Shown: in pieces, positions 24,598 through 33,258 of the stretch
Layout: the number at the start of each line of letters is the position of its first letter
Numbering within the stretch: the stretch's first letter is position 1
The notes under the pieces: model-generated
What the model was told of the DNA's origin: nothing
Databases searched by the model: none
What the model saw: the letters and a program-made list of their open reading frames with translations, nothing else
NCBI GenBank assembly: GCA_028874215.1
Contig: JAPPLF010000086.1
Location: 1 to 54,922 of the forward strand
Direction: 5' to 3'
DNA: 54,922 bases
Source of the DNA: Acidobacteriota bacterium
GTDB taxonomy: Bacteria > Acidobacteriota > UBA6911 > RPQK01 > JAJDTT01
Translations under genes and position numbers: made by a program

Positions 24598-25752
24598 ATG
24601 GTAGCTTCACCGCACCAGCTTCCCGCGGAGACTTTGCACGCCTCCGGCCTTTTCGTCGCTCGCCGCTTCGGCCGCCACCTCGTCGTCGAGTTGCTGACGG
24701 TTCACCGCGTTCTGAGCACTTCCGCGCGCGGGGGCGGGCAGCAGGAGGAATTGCGCTATCTGGTGAACCACCAGAGCTGCGAAGCCCGCGGCGACGTGGC
24801 GCGAATGGAGCTGATCCATCGCCTCGGGCTCGCCGGCTATCACGACCACGTGTGTTCGGAGATAGGAGTCGATCCGGAAAACGCAGCGCTGATGGGCACG
24901 GCGGCCAACATGGCCTACGCCGTGCATCGCTGGGCCGAGTTCGAGGACATCCGGGCCGATGCATTCGTCACCGCCGGCGTCTCCGGCAACGCGGCGCGGG
25001 CAAGCGACCCCGCGCAGTGGACGGAGACCGGTGACGGCTGGAGGAAGCTGGCGAACCAGGGCACGATCAACACCATCCTGCTGCTCAATTGCCCGGTCAC
25101 CGCCCCGGCCCAGGCGCGCGCCGTGGTGACGATGACGGAGGCGAAGTCCGCCGCGTTGGCCGAGCTCGCGGTCCCGAGCCTGTACTCGCCGACGATCGCG
25201 ACCGGCACCGGCACGGACCAGTTCTGTCTGGCAGCGCCGCTCGATCCCGGCCGGAAGGCCCACGCTTCGACCAGTCCGCACGTCAAGCTCGGCGAAATCA
25301 TCGGCGTCGCCGTCAAGGACGCGACGAAGGAGGCGTTGCGCTGGCAAAACGGTCTTGAGCCGTCCTACATCCGCGGGCTCTTCCACGCTTTGGGACGCTT
25401 CGGGCTCACCGAGGAGCGGGCGCTCAGCGGCCTTGCCGAGCTACTCCCCGAGGCGCAACATACGTTGCTCCGGAAGAACCGGAAGGCCGTGTTCTTCGAG
25501 CCTGGCGTAGCCGCCGCGGCCTACGCCTTCGCCGCTGTCCTGGACCGCATCGCCTTCGGAACGCTGCCTGCCGGGATGGCGAAGGAATCGCTTCGGCAGC
25601 AGGCGGCGTGTCTGGCCTGCTCGCTCGCCGCGCGTCCCCAGGACTGGCCGTTGTTCCGGCGCGAGCTCGCCGAGTCAGGTGAAGAACCCGACGACACGAT
25701 GGATCTGGTCGTTCGAGCGTTGGCGCTGGGCTGGAAATCGAAGTGGACCTGA
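24598..25752 (+). CDS. cbiZ: Adenosylcobinamide amidohydrolase CbiZ
   Basis: 384 residues from the ATG at 24598. CbiZ hallmarks are HRVLSTSARGGGQQEELRYLVNHQ in pieces near 40-65, FVTAGVSGNAARASDP, and the strong MTEAKSAALAELAVPSLYSP and ATGTGTDQF segments. The enzyme removes the aminopropanol side chain of adenosylcobinamide to give adenosylcobyric acid, so that alien cobinamides can be salvaged and rebuilt. The C-terminal 130 residues are longer than the minimal CbiZ domain. It overlaps cbiB by ten bases and is divergent from the riboswitch operon. Confidence 0.9.
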   Translation: MVASPHQLPAETLHASGLFVARRFGRHLVVELLTVHRVLSTSARGGGQQEELRYLVNHQSCEARGDVARMELIHRLGLAGYHDHVCSEIGVDPENAALMGTAANMAYAVHRWAEFEDIRADAFVTAGVSGNAARASDPAQWTETGDGWRKLANQGTINTILLLNCPVTAPAQARAVVTMTEAKSAALAELAVPSLYSPTIATGTGTDQFCLAAPLDPGRKAHASTSPHVKLGEIIGVAVKDATKEALRWQNGLEPSYIRGLFHALGRFGLTEERALSGLAELLPEAQHTLLRKNRKAVFFEPGVAAAAYAFAAVLDRIAFGTLPAGMAKESLRQQAACLACSLAARPQDWPLFRRELAESGEEPDDTMDLVVRALALGWKSKWT

Positions 25753-26720
25753 TTCTCTTGGCCCCGCGCGCGGAATTGCTGGCGGCGGCCGTGGCCCTGG
25801 ACTTCGTATTCGGCGATCCGGTCTACCGCTGGCATCCGATTCGTTTGATCGGTGCAACGCTCGCCTGGTGGGATGTTCGACTTCGCGGCGCCGGCGCCGA
25901 CGGCCGCATCGGCGGCTGCCTGTTGTTCCTCGCCCTGGCGGTTCCTTGGGCGGGCGGCTTGTCGGTTCTGGTTCTGAGTCTTCAGCGGACACACCCTTGG
26001 GCGTCGACGGCGCTTCACCTGTTCGCACTCTACAGCCTGATCGCGCTCGGCGACCTGCTCAAACACGGCCGGGAGGTGGATCGGGCGGCGACGAAGGGCG
26101 ATCTCCCCGCCGCCCGCGCCGGGATCGTCAAACTCGTCGGCCGCGACGCCGACCGTATGGATGCCGCCGCCTGTCGGCGCGCCGCCATCGAAAGCATGAG
26201 CGAGAACCTCGTCGACGGATTCGTCTCGCCGATTTTCTGGTACGTCCTGCTGGGCCTTCCGGGGATCGTGCTGTTCAAAGTCGTCAGCACGATGGACTCC
26301 ATGGTCGGGTACAAGACACCCAAATACCTGAAGTTCGGTTGGTGTGGAGCGCGCCTGGACGACTTGATGAACCTTGTCCCGGCGCGGCTGACATGGCTGC
26401 TGATCGCGCTCGTCGCGGCGTTCGTCCCCAGCGCCTCGGCGCGAAAGGCGTTGGCTGTCGGCTGGCGTCAACATGCGGTGGTCCCCGGACCGAACGCGGG
26501 ATGGAGCGAAGCTGCGATCGCCGGCGCTCTCCAGCGCCGCCTCGTCGGGCCGATCTGGTGGCGCGGGCGCCTGGTCACCGACGTGTGGCTGGGAGACGCC
26601 GGAGACTCCCCCGCAAACTCGGCGGGTGACTTCCGCCGTGCGGAGATCGTCATCTGTTGGACGGCCGCGGCCGTCGCGGGCGCTTCCACTGCACTTCTCC
26701 TTCTCGTGACTTTCCGGTAG
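25743..26720 (+). CDS. cbiB: Adenosylcobinamide-phosphate synthase CbiB/CobD
   Basis: 325 residues from a GTG within the end of cbiZ. It is an integral membrane protein with the family signatures LDFVFGDPVYRWHPIRLIG at the N terminus, AIESMSENLVDGFVSPIFWY near 155-175, KVVSTMDSMVGYKTPKYLKFGW, and PGPNAGWSEAAIAGAL. It attaches (R)-1-aminopropanol phosphate to adenosylcobyric acid. Paired with CbiZ it completes the salvage route; cobU, cobS and cobC are not in this window. Confidence 0.92.
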   Translation: MDLILLAPRAELLAAAVALDFVFGDPVYRWHPIRLIGATLAWWDVRLRGAGADGRIGGCLLFLALAVPWAGGLSVLVLSLQRTHPWASTALHLFALYSLIALGDLLKHGREVDRAATKGDLPAARAGIVKLVGRDADRMDAAACRRAAIESMSENLVDGFVSPIFWYVLLGLPGIVLFKVVSTMDSMVGYKTPKYLKFGWCGARLDDLMNLVPARLTWLLIALVAAFVPSASARKALAVGWRQHAVVPGPNAGWSEAAIAGALQRRLVGPIWWRGRLVTDVWLGDAGDSPANSAGDFRRAEIVICWTAAAVAGASTALLLLVTFR

Positions 26721-26817
26721 GGATCGGCAATTTCCTGGTCAGATCCGCGCTATGCGTTGATCTCCCCCCTGAATCAGGTCCACTCTCTGAGTGAAGGTTT
26801 GTCGTCGCCGGGCCTGT

Positions 26818-26847
26818 GGGAAAGTGACTGTCCCCTGTACCCTTCTC
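26818..26847 (+). repeat. R repeat copy 14
   Basis: GGGAAAGTGACTGTCCCC followed by TGTACCCTTCTC. It ends 18 bases before the DUF4177 start codon. Confidence 0.75.
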
Positions 26848-26864
26848 TTTTAAGGGAGGATGGG

Positions 26865-27065
26865 ATGAAAAAGTGGGAGTACAAAGTTCTTGATTCGAAG
26901 GATATCCCTCGTGCGGGAATCCTCAAGGGCAGGGACCGACCAGGCGTCGAAAAGTATTTCAACAGCCTTGGCAGAGAAGGATGGGAACTGGTCAATATTG
27001 ACTTCCGGGAATTCGAGGGGCGTTTCGAGTTCACAGGGGTGGCCAAGAGAGAGCGTAGCTGGTAG
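26865..27065 (+). CDS. DUF4177 small protein
   Basis: 66 residues from the ATG at 26865, preceded by a GGGAGG ribosome site. MKKWEYKVL at the start and LGREGWELVNIDF in the middle are the DUF4177 signature, a small beta-rich domain of unknown function. The upstream frame to 26757 is only the read-through of an R repeat and was left out. It stands alone between two R copies. Confidence 0.8.
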   Translation: MKKWEYKVLDSKDIPRAGILKGRDRPGVEKYFNSLGREGWELVNIDFREFEGRFEFTGVAKRERSW

Positions 27066-27099
27066 CCATGGACTGATCCTGAATGAGCCCGCTCGGGTG

Positions 27100-27123
27100 A
27101 GAACGTGACTGTCCCCTTCTCGA
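27100..27123 (+). repeat. R repeat copy 15 (consensus-like)
   Basis: GAGAACGTGACTGTCCCC followed by TTCTCG. GAGAA and TTCTC form the arms of an inverted repeat. This copy is the best match to the family consensus. Confidence 0.85.
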
Positions 27124-27167
27124 TGCGGCATATGCCTGCGGCGCAATGTGGCACCGGAGGATGATCC

Positions 27168-29528
27168 TTGTTGCGACCGAAGTGCCTGGTGGCGGGATCG
27201 GTTCTTCTGCTGTCGAGCCTTGTGCAGCAGGCGCCGGCCGGCCAGACAGACTCCACCGGCGTGGTCGATCCGGCTCTCATCGACGGTCCGCCGGCTCCGT
27301 TTCCTCCGGCGGTGATAACCCGCAACGATCAGGGTCAGGCGACGGTTCGGGCGGTGAGGCTGGATGAGAGCATCGACTTCGACGGAGTGCTGGACGAAGC
27401 CGTCTACGGGACCGTTCCCGCCATCAGCGGCTTCATTCAACTGACGCCGGATGTGGGAGCGGCGGCGACCGAGCGGACCGAGGCGTGGATCCTGTTCGAC
27501 GAGACGAATATCTACGTCTCGGCGCGGGTCTGGGACTCGGCGCCCGAGAGCCGGTGGGTGGCCAACGAGATGCGCCGCGACACCAGCCAGCTCCGTCAGA
27601 ACGACACGTTCGCCGTGCTGTTCGATACGTTTTACGACCGCCGCAACGCAGTCCACTTCTACACCAATCCACTCGGCGCCCGCGCAGACCAGCAGTTCAC
27701 GAACGAGGGCAATCCGAACGCGGACTGGAACCCGGTCTGGGACGTGCGTACCGGCCGCTTCGACGGCGGCTGGACGGTGGAGATGCAGATCCCGTTCAAG
27801 ACCCTGCGCTACCGCTCGGATCCGCCTCATATCTGGGGCGTTCAGCTCCGCCGCGCCATCCGGCGCAAGAACGAGTGGGTCTATCTGACGCGGTTGCCCG
27901 TCGCGTCCGGAGCCGGCGGCGGGGCTCGCGGGATGTTCCGCGTCTCGCAGGCCGGTTCGCTGGTTGGCCTCGAGCCTCCAGCGGCGGGCCGCAACATCGA
28001 GCTCAAACCCTATGCCATCGGCGGCGTGACCACGGACAGGGCCGCGACCCCGATGAAGATCAACGAGGTCAGCGCCGACGGCGGCATCGACGTCAAGTAC
28101 GGCATCACGCAGAACCTGACCGCGGACTTCACCTGGAACACCGACTTCGCACAGGTCGAGGTGGACGAGCGGCAGGTGAACCTGACCCGCTTCCCGCTGT
28201 TCTTTCCGGAGAAGCGGGAGTTCTTCCTCGAAGGACGGGGCATCTTCGGCTTCGCCACCGGCGGCTTCACGCGCGGCACCAGTGTGGCCCGCCGGCAGGT
28301 CCCCGGGTTCTTCGGCGACGTGAACGTGCCGCAGCTCTTCTATAGCCGGAAGATCGGGCTGGAGGAGGGCCGCGTGGTGCCGATCGTGGGCGGAGCGCGG
28401 GTCACCGGCAAGGTTGGAAGGTTCGATGTCGGGCTGCTGAACATCCACGCCGGCGAGGAGTCGGTCTCGGACTCCAAGCCGACGAATTTCTCGGTCGTCC
28501 GTCTCCGGCGCGACATTCTGCGGCGCAGCTCCGTGGGCGCGATGTTCACCAACCGCTCGGTCTCCCGGGTGGCCCCGGGTTCAAGCCAGGCCTACGGCGT
28601 CGACGGCACCTTCGCCTTCTTCGAAAACGTCAACCTGATTACCTACATTGCCCGGACCCAGCTTCCCGGTCCCGAATACCAGGGCAAGGACCTGAGCTAC
28701 CAGGGCAAGTTCGAGTACGCGGCGGACCGCTACGGATTCCAGGTGGATCACCTCGTGGTGGAGGACAACTTCCTGCCGGAGGTTGGCTTCCTGCGGCGCG
28801 ACAACTTCCGGCGCACCTTCACGTCGGCGCGATTCAGCCCCCGGCCCGAGTCGATCAGGAGCGTCCGGCAGTTCACCCTGGAGGGCGGCATCGACACCAT
28901 CCTGACGGCCGACGAGAACCACCTGGAGACGCGCCAGAACATCGTGGCGTTCGAGACCGAGTTCGAGTCCAGCGACCGGGTGACTCTGACGGTGACCGAC
29001 AGCTACGAGCTGCTGGTCGAGCCGTTCGTTCCTGCCGGCGCCGGATTCTCGATCCCGGCGGGAGGCTACAGGTTCGCCGACGTCCACATGGCGTACTCCA
29101 TGGCACAGCAACGCCGCTTCAACGGGACGGTGGCGGTGAGACGGGGCGCCTACTTCGGCGGGGACCTGACGACGTTGGAGCTCACGCAGGGCCGCATCGC
29201 GGTGCTGCCGCAGATGTCGGTGGAGCCGACCGTGTCCTTCAACTGGATCGAAACGCCGTACGGGGCGTTCCAGACGAACCTGGCGGTGACGCGGGTCAAC
29301 TACGCGTTCAACCCCCGCATGTTCTTCAGCGGGCTCATCCAGTACAACTCGGCCAGCAACTCCTTCAGCAGCAACCTGCGCCTGCGGTGGGAGTACAGCC
29401 CGGGCAGCGAGCTCTTCATCGTCTACACCGACGACCGCGACGTCACCGGCGGCTTGCGTCCCGACCGGGGCTGGGACCTGCGGAACCGCGGCCTGGTCAT
29501 CAAGATCAACAAGTTGTTGCGGTTCTGA
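27168..29528 (+). CDS. DUF5916 outer-membrane-type protein with CBM9-like N-terminal domain
   Basis: 786 residues from a TTG start (MLRPKCLVAGSVLLLSS) with a signal peptide to about 25. Residues about 55-240 form a carbohydrate-binding family 9-like domain (IDFDGVLDEAVYGTV, DTFAVLFDTFYDRRNAVHFYTNPLGARAD in parts, GGWTVEMQIPFKTLRY). The rest is the DUF5916 region, with ADFTWNTDFAQVEVDERQVNLTRFPLFFPEKREFFLEG in parts, and a beta-barrel-like C terminus. The family is common in Acidobacteriota and Bacteroidota and has no proven function; outer-membrane location is inferred. It is flanked by R copies 15 and 16. Confidence 0.88.
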   Translation: MLRPKCLVAGSVLLLSSLVQQAPAGQTDSTGVVDPALIDGPPAPFPPAVITRNDQGQATVRAVRLDESIDFDGVLDEAVYGTVPAISGFIQLTPDVGAAATERTEAWILFDETNIYVSARVWDSAPESRWVANEMRRDTSQLRQNDTFAVLFDTFYDRRNAVHFYTNPLGARADQQFTNEGNPNADWNPVWDVRTGRFDGGWTVEMQIPFKTLRYRSDPPHIWGVQLRRAIRRKNEWVYLTRLPVASGAGGGARGMFRVSQAGSLVGLEPPAAGRNIELKPYAIGGVTTDRAATPMKINEVSADGGIDVKYGITQNLTADFTWNTDFAQVEVDERQVNLTRFPLFFPEKREFFLEGRGIFGFATGGFTRGTSVARRQVPGFFGDVNVPQLFYSRKIGLEEGRVVPIVGGARVTGKVGRFDVGLLNIHAGEESVSDSKPTNFSVVRLRRDILRRSSVGAMFTNRSVSRVAPGSSQAYGVDGTFAFFENVNLITYIARTQLPGPEYQGKDLSYQGKFEYAADRYGFQVDHLVVEDNFLPEVGFLRRDNFRRTFTSARFSPRPESIRSVRQFTLEGGIDTILTADENHLETRQNIVAFETEFESSDRVTLTVTDSYELLVEPFVPAGAGFSIPAGGYRFADVHMAYSMAQQRRFNGTVAVRRGAYFGGDLTTLELTQGRIAVLPQMSVEPTVSFNWIETPYGAFQTNLAVTRVNYAFNPRMFFSGLIQYNSASNSFSSNLRLRWEYSPGSELFIVYTDDRDVTGGLRPDRGWDLRNRGLVIKINKLLRF

Positions 29529-29561
29529 CGGCGACCTGACCCGAGTCGTGCCCGAAGAAAG

Positions 29562-29588
29562 GAAGAAAAGGTGACTGTCCCCTTCTCA
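29562..29588 (+). repeat. R repeat copy 16
   Basis: GAAGAAAAGGTGACTGTCCC followed by CTTCTCA, between the DUF5916 and Nramp-like genes. Confidence 0.8.
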
Positions 29589-29730
29589 CATCCAAGGTCA
29601 TTGAAGAGTGCTGAATCTTCCACGCGCCGGGAATGTAAACTGCGGGTGCCATCGTGAGGATCACCCGAATTCGCGCAACTGGTGTCATGCAGCAAAGAAT
29701 GGCCGGCTCGTTCCATCAACCGAGTCCGTC

Positions 29731-31398
29731 ATGAACGCCAAACCATCGTCGCGCAAACAGCACGAAACGAATGACCCGGCCGATCTGTACGCGCGCGATG
29801 CGCATACGTTTCGTGAACCACCGCAAGGCATCGGGACGACACTGCGGTACTTGGGACCCGGACTGATCCTGGTCGGCTCGATCGTCGGTTCCGGCGAGTT
29901 GATCATGACGACCAAGCTCGGCGCACAAGCTGGTTTTGCACTCTTGTGGTTTGTGCTGCTCTCATGCGTCATCAAGACCGTTGTCCAAGCCGAACTGGGA
30001 CGCCATGTGATTTCCAGCGGCGAGACGATCTTGGTGATGTTCAACAAGCTGCCCGGACCACGCGGACGGCGGCCGGGTTGGCTTTGCCTGGAGTGGTTGT
30101 TGATTGTCGTGGTCAGCACATACCTCGGCCTGGGCCTCTGGTCGTGGGATCAGGCTGCCGGGATCGGTGCGGGCGGATTGGCCGCCGGCGTGCTGTCCAT
30201 TTGGATTGCGGCTGCGTTGTTGCTCGCGATGCGAAGCCGGCAACGCGAGATGGCGCAAACGCCGGATGCCCAAAGCCGGCCGATGTTGGGGTGGTTCCTG
30301 TGGCTGTACCTTGCTTGTCAATTGGTCATGTTCATCAACGTCGGCGCGGTGATGGGCGGGGCAGGCCAGGCGCTGGCGCTGGGTTTTGAAAACGTCCTGG
30401 GAACCACCGACGCCAAGCTGTGGACTGCCGGCGTCGCCGTGGTTTGCGGGGCGCTGTTGCTGGTGGGCCGTTACAAGATGCTGGAACGAGTATCGCTGGC
30501 ATTGGTTCTGGTTTTCACACTGATCACGTTTCTCTGCACGGCGCTGCTCTACTGGACGGACAACGCCATCACGTTCGAGCAAATTCGCCACGGATTCCAG
30601 TTTTCGTTTCCCGAGTTTCTGGGAATGGACGTGACGCTGACGATGATCGTGTTGACCGCACTGGGCATGTACGCGGGGACGGGGATCGGCACTTGGGAGA
30701 TGATGCACTACACCTACTGGTGCGTCGAGAAAGGCTACGCGCGACACACCGGCGCGAATCAACCCGGAGACCAGTGGACGCAGCGGGCGCGCGGGTGGAT
30801 ACGCGTCATGTATACCGACGTGCTGCTCACCATGGCCGTGTTCACCATCAGCACCGTCTGTTTCTACTTGCTCGGTGCGGCGATTTTGTATCCGGAGCTC
30901 GATCCGGCGGGTAAAGAGACGCTCGGTGTGCTGCAACACATTTTCACGGAGTCGTTGGGCCCGTGGGCGGCCACGCTCTTCGTGGTCGGCGGGTTCGTGG
31001 TGCTGTTCTCGACGACCTATTCCGGCACGGCTGGGAGTTCACGATTGGTGTCGGATGCTCTTTGCGTGATGGGAGTGATTGACGCGCGCGACTACGGGGC
31101 GCGCCTGCGCTTCACGCGCTTCTACATCGTTTTCGGCCTCACGATGGGAACGGTGACGTATTGCCTGCTGCAAAACCCTCCGCTGATGTTGATCATTTCG
31201 GGATTTGTGGCAGTCGTGCTCTATCCCGTGTTTGGTCTGGGAACGCTCTATTTGAGGTACCGTGCCGTGGACGAGCGAATCCGTCCCGGACCATTCACCA
31301 CCTCGTGGCTGTGGATTTGCGGATTGGCCCTGGCCGTCATCTCACCGGCAGCGGGGTTGCTTGTGCTGGCGTTGAATCAAGGCTGGCTTGAGTTTTGA
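29731..31398 (+). CDS. Nramp-related transporter lacking the DPGN metal motif
   Basis: 555 residues from the ATG at 29731; the longer frame upstream has no family similarity. About 11 to 12 membrane segments are visible. The first one, YLGPGLILVGSIVGSGELIMTT, aligns with the Nramp helix 1, but the metal-binding DPGN is replaced by GSGE. In the region of helix 6, GMYAGTGIGTWEMMHYTYWC replaces the usual MPHN-type motif. The protein therefore belongs to the divergent Nramp-related group and may not carry Mn or Fe. It lies just before the left edge of the island. Confidence 0.8.
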   Translation: MNAKPSSRKQHETNDPADLYARDAHTFREPPQGIGTTLRYLGPGLILVGSIVGSGELIMTTKLGAQAGFALLWFVLLSCVIKTVVQAELGRHVISSGETILVMFNKLPGPRGRRPGWLCLEWLLIVVVSTYLGLGLWSWDQAAGIGAGGLAAGVLSIWIAAALLLAMRSRQREMAQTPDAQSRPMLGWFLWLYLACQLVMFINVGAVMGGAGQALALGFENVLGTTDAKLWTAGVAVVCGALLLVGRYKMLERVSLALVLVFTLITFLCTALLYWTDNAITFEQIRHGFQFSFPEFLGMDVTLTMIVLTALGMYAGTGIGTWEMMHYTYWCVEKGYARHTGANQPGDQWTQRARGWIRVMYTDVLLTMAVFTISTVCFYLLGAAILYPELDPAGKETLGVLQHIFTESLGPWAATLFVVGGFVVLFSTTYSGTAGSSRLVSDALCVMGVIDARDYGARLRFTRFYIVFGLTMGTVTYCLLQNPPLMLIISGFVAVVLYPVFGLGTLYLRYRAVDERIRPGPFTTSWLWICGLALAVISPAAGLLVLALNQGWLEF

Positions 31399-31412
31399 TC
31401 GGCTTCCCGCCC

Positions 31413-31446
31413 GGGAGAAAGAAATGGTGACTGTCCCCTCCGCGAG
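31413..31446 (+). repeat. R repeat copy 17
   Basis: GGGAGAAAGAAATGGTGACT followed by GTCCCCTCCGCGAG. It is the last R copy seen, 45 bases before the island edge. Confidence 0.75.
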
Positions 31447-31491
31447 AGAGATGGGACGCCTTCCCGGAGAGGCGAGCTGGGTCTCGAAAAA

Positions 31492-31519
31492 TGGTGGAGG
31501 CGGTGGAAACCAAACGCAC
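31492..31519 (+). repeat. Left attachment site (attL-like)
   Basis: TGGTGGAGGCGGTGG at 31492-31506 is identical to the last 15 bases of ssrA on the plus strand (47419-47433). Nine of the next 13 bases also match the ssrA T-arm. It is in direct orientation relative to the right copy. Confidence 0.72.
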
Positions 31520-31568
31520 ACCATAAGTGACTGATTTTATGGGAATAGGTATCTCTGACCCATTCAGG

Positions 31569-31591
31569 TTGCCCCCACAGATGCCCCCAGG
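31569..31591 (+). promoter_or_regulatory. Putative integrase arm-type sites, left end
   Basis: TTGCCCCCACAGATGCCCCC followed by AGG, two ATGCCCCC-like direct units. A similar cluster lies just before the integrase gene at the other end of the island. Confidence 0.45.
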
Positions 31592-32321
31592 TATTGAAAT
31601 GTCACTGCTGGCCTCAACCTGTCAGGCATCCTACCCAGCCGACAGCATTTTCCGCCACCCGGGGCAAATTGGACTACACCTGCCAAGGGAAATCAGCTAA
31701 AAAGCAGCGGCTCGGAAATCCCTGACTGCCGCTTCGATCATACCGGCCTCCTCGTCCAACTACAGATCATACCAGAGGCCATTTTCAAACTAGGACACCA
31801 CCTGCTTTCTCATGGAGATTTGTCTGGGAAGTGCGGTAAGATCCGTCTGGGCGGTACAGATTCCGGGAGGGTGGCGGCCAAGGAGGCCTTCTTCCTAACG
31901 ATTTGGCTCGTCCACTTGAGCACGAGGAGGAGGTGATCTTTTATTCGGTACTGGACTTTTGCGGCACCTCCAACCCAAGTACCTAGACCTTGGCGCATTG
32001 TCAAGGGCGAGCGTCCGAAGTTACCGGACGCAACTCAATTGATACTCGGGACATTCTTACCTTCGTCGCACCCATGTTCGTCCGGCTTGCATCGGCAAAG
32101 TTGCATTGGCAACGCACCGAGGACTGTGTCTCCGTGGGATCCACCCAAATCGTTCATTGACCTCGTAGGGCGTTGCCCGTGGATGCCGAATTCGGAGCTG
32201 AACAATCGGGACACGGACATAACGAGTGCCACGCATCCTTCACGGGAAGTATTTTTTCCTTTGTTGACAGCTAAGGTTTATAGATAGCCTTTGTTCGAAA
32301 ATCAGAAAGCAGGCGAAACGC

Positions 32322-33248
32322 ATGATCACCTATGTTAGAGGGAGTCTGTTTAGGTCACCAGCGCATGTCTTAGTGAATACGGTCAATACTGTGGGGGTGA
32401 TGGGCAAAGGCGTCGCTAAGGAGTTTAAGCGACTCTTTCCCGACATGTATCGACAATATCGTGACCTCTGCGAACAAAAGAAGTTCGATATTGGCAATCT
32501 GTTTCTGTACAAAACTGACAATAAATGGGTACTTAACTTCCCTACCAAGAAACACTGGAGGAGTCCATCCCGTCCTGAATATATTGAGCATGGATTACAG
32601 AAACTCGTGTCGAACTACCTTGATTTGGGGATCTACGACTTAGCCATGCCCTTGCTCGGATGCGGGAACGGGGAACTAGATTGGCCCACTCAAGTGGAGC
32701 CAATCTTCAAGAGATACCTGAAGAACCTCCCAATTAACGTTTTTGTGTACTTGTACGCGCCTAGCAAGGAGCCAATTCCTGAACATCGCAATGTTGCATC
32801 AATGGAGAGATGGCTCCGTTCAGAACCTGAACATCTTCCATTTTCTGAAGTGTGGCTAGATCTCCTACATTTGCTTGAAAAGAAGACGGAGTTTCAGACC
32901 CTTGCTGGAAAGAACAACAAGTTCCAAGCCTCAGCTTCCGAGGAACCGAAAGGAATCTTGATAAGATCCCGTGGTAGGGCAGCATTTGTTGATGCCGCGG
33001 ATCTCTCCGATTTTTGGCAACAGCTGAGGTCCTACGGTTTTACATCTCGACAGATTGCCCCATCCGGACTGTCCCGCAAAGCTTACTACCTGATGCCAAT
33101 TTTTGCCGATCTTAACTATGTAAAGGCAGCGAACATCTCAGAATCGTACAGGCGTCTGCGGAACGGCACCGAGACTATCGGCTTGCAGTACATTCCACAG
33201 ATCAGGCCGGTGGGTTTGTTCAATAATCGCATCAGCGTGAATCTTTAG
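32322..33248 (+). CDS. darG: DarG-type macrodomain antitoxin
   Basis: 308 residues. Residues 1-150 form a macrodomain with ADP-ribose-binding loops VNTVNTVGVMGKGVAKEFK and MPLLGCGNGELDW, the arrangement of the DNA ADP-ribosylglycohydrolase DarG, which removes ADP-ribose from thymidine in DNA. The remaining 150 residues should bind and block the toxin. It is followed ten bases later by a DarT-like gene, so antitoxin precedes toxin, opposite to the usual darT-darG order. The gene is AT-richer than the flanking chromosome and lies inside the ssrA island. Confidence 0.85.
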   Translation: MITYVRGSLFRSPAHVLVNTVNTVGVMGKGVAKEFKRLFPDMYRQYRDLCEQKKFDIGNLFLYKTDNKWVLNFPTKKHWRSPSRPEYIEHGLQKLVSNYLDLGIYDLAMPLLGCGNGELDWPTQVEPIFKRYLKNLPINVFVYLYAPSKEPIPEHRNVASMERWLRSEPEHLPFSEVWLDLLHLLEKKTEFQTLAGKNNKFQASASEEPKGILIRSRGRAAFVDAADLSDFWQQLRSYGFTSRQIAPSGLSRKAYYLMPIFADLNYVKAANISESYRRLRNGTETIGLQYIPQIRPVGLFNNRISVNL

Positions 33249-33258
33249 GGCGCTAGCT

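Larger units (their letters stand above)
31399..32321. other. Gene-free stretch across the left island boundary
   Basis: About 920 bases without a convincing gene. It holds R repeat copy 17 (31413-31446), the left attachment repeat (31492-31519) and GCCCCC-rich putative recombinase arm sites (31569-31591). The bases from about 31.6 to 32.3 kb are AT-richer than the preceding chromosome; short open frames there show no family features. Confidence 0.5.

Noticed and set aside
26850-28448. Long leftward open frame of 532 codons
   Set aside because: It is the antisense of the DUF5916 gene, is rich in R, H and V from reversed GC-rich codons, and has no recognisable domain.
318-31446. R repeats as rho-independent terminators
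   Set aside because: They occur in both orientations relative to genes, including upstream of start codons, and lack a T tract.
318-31446. R repeats as integron attC sites
   Set aside because: They are too short, lack the GTTRRRY core, and no integron integrase is present.
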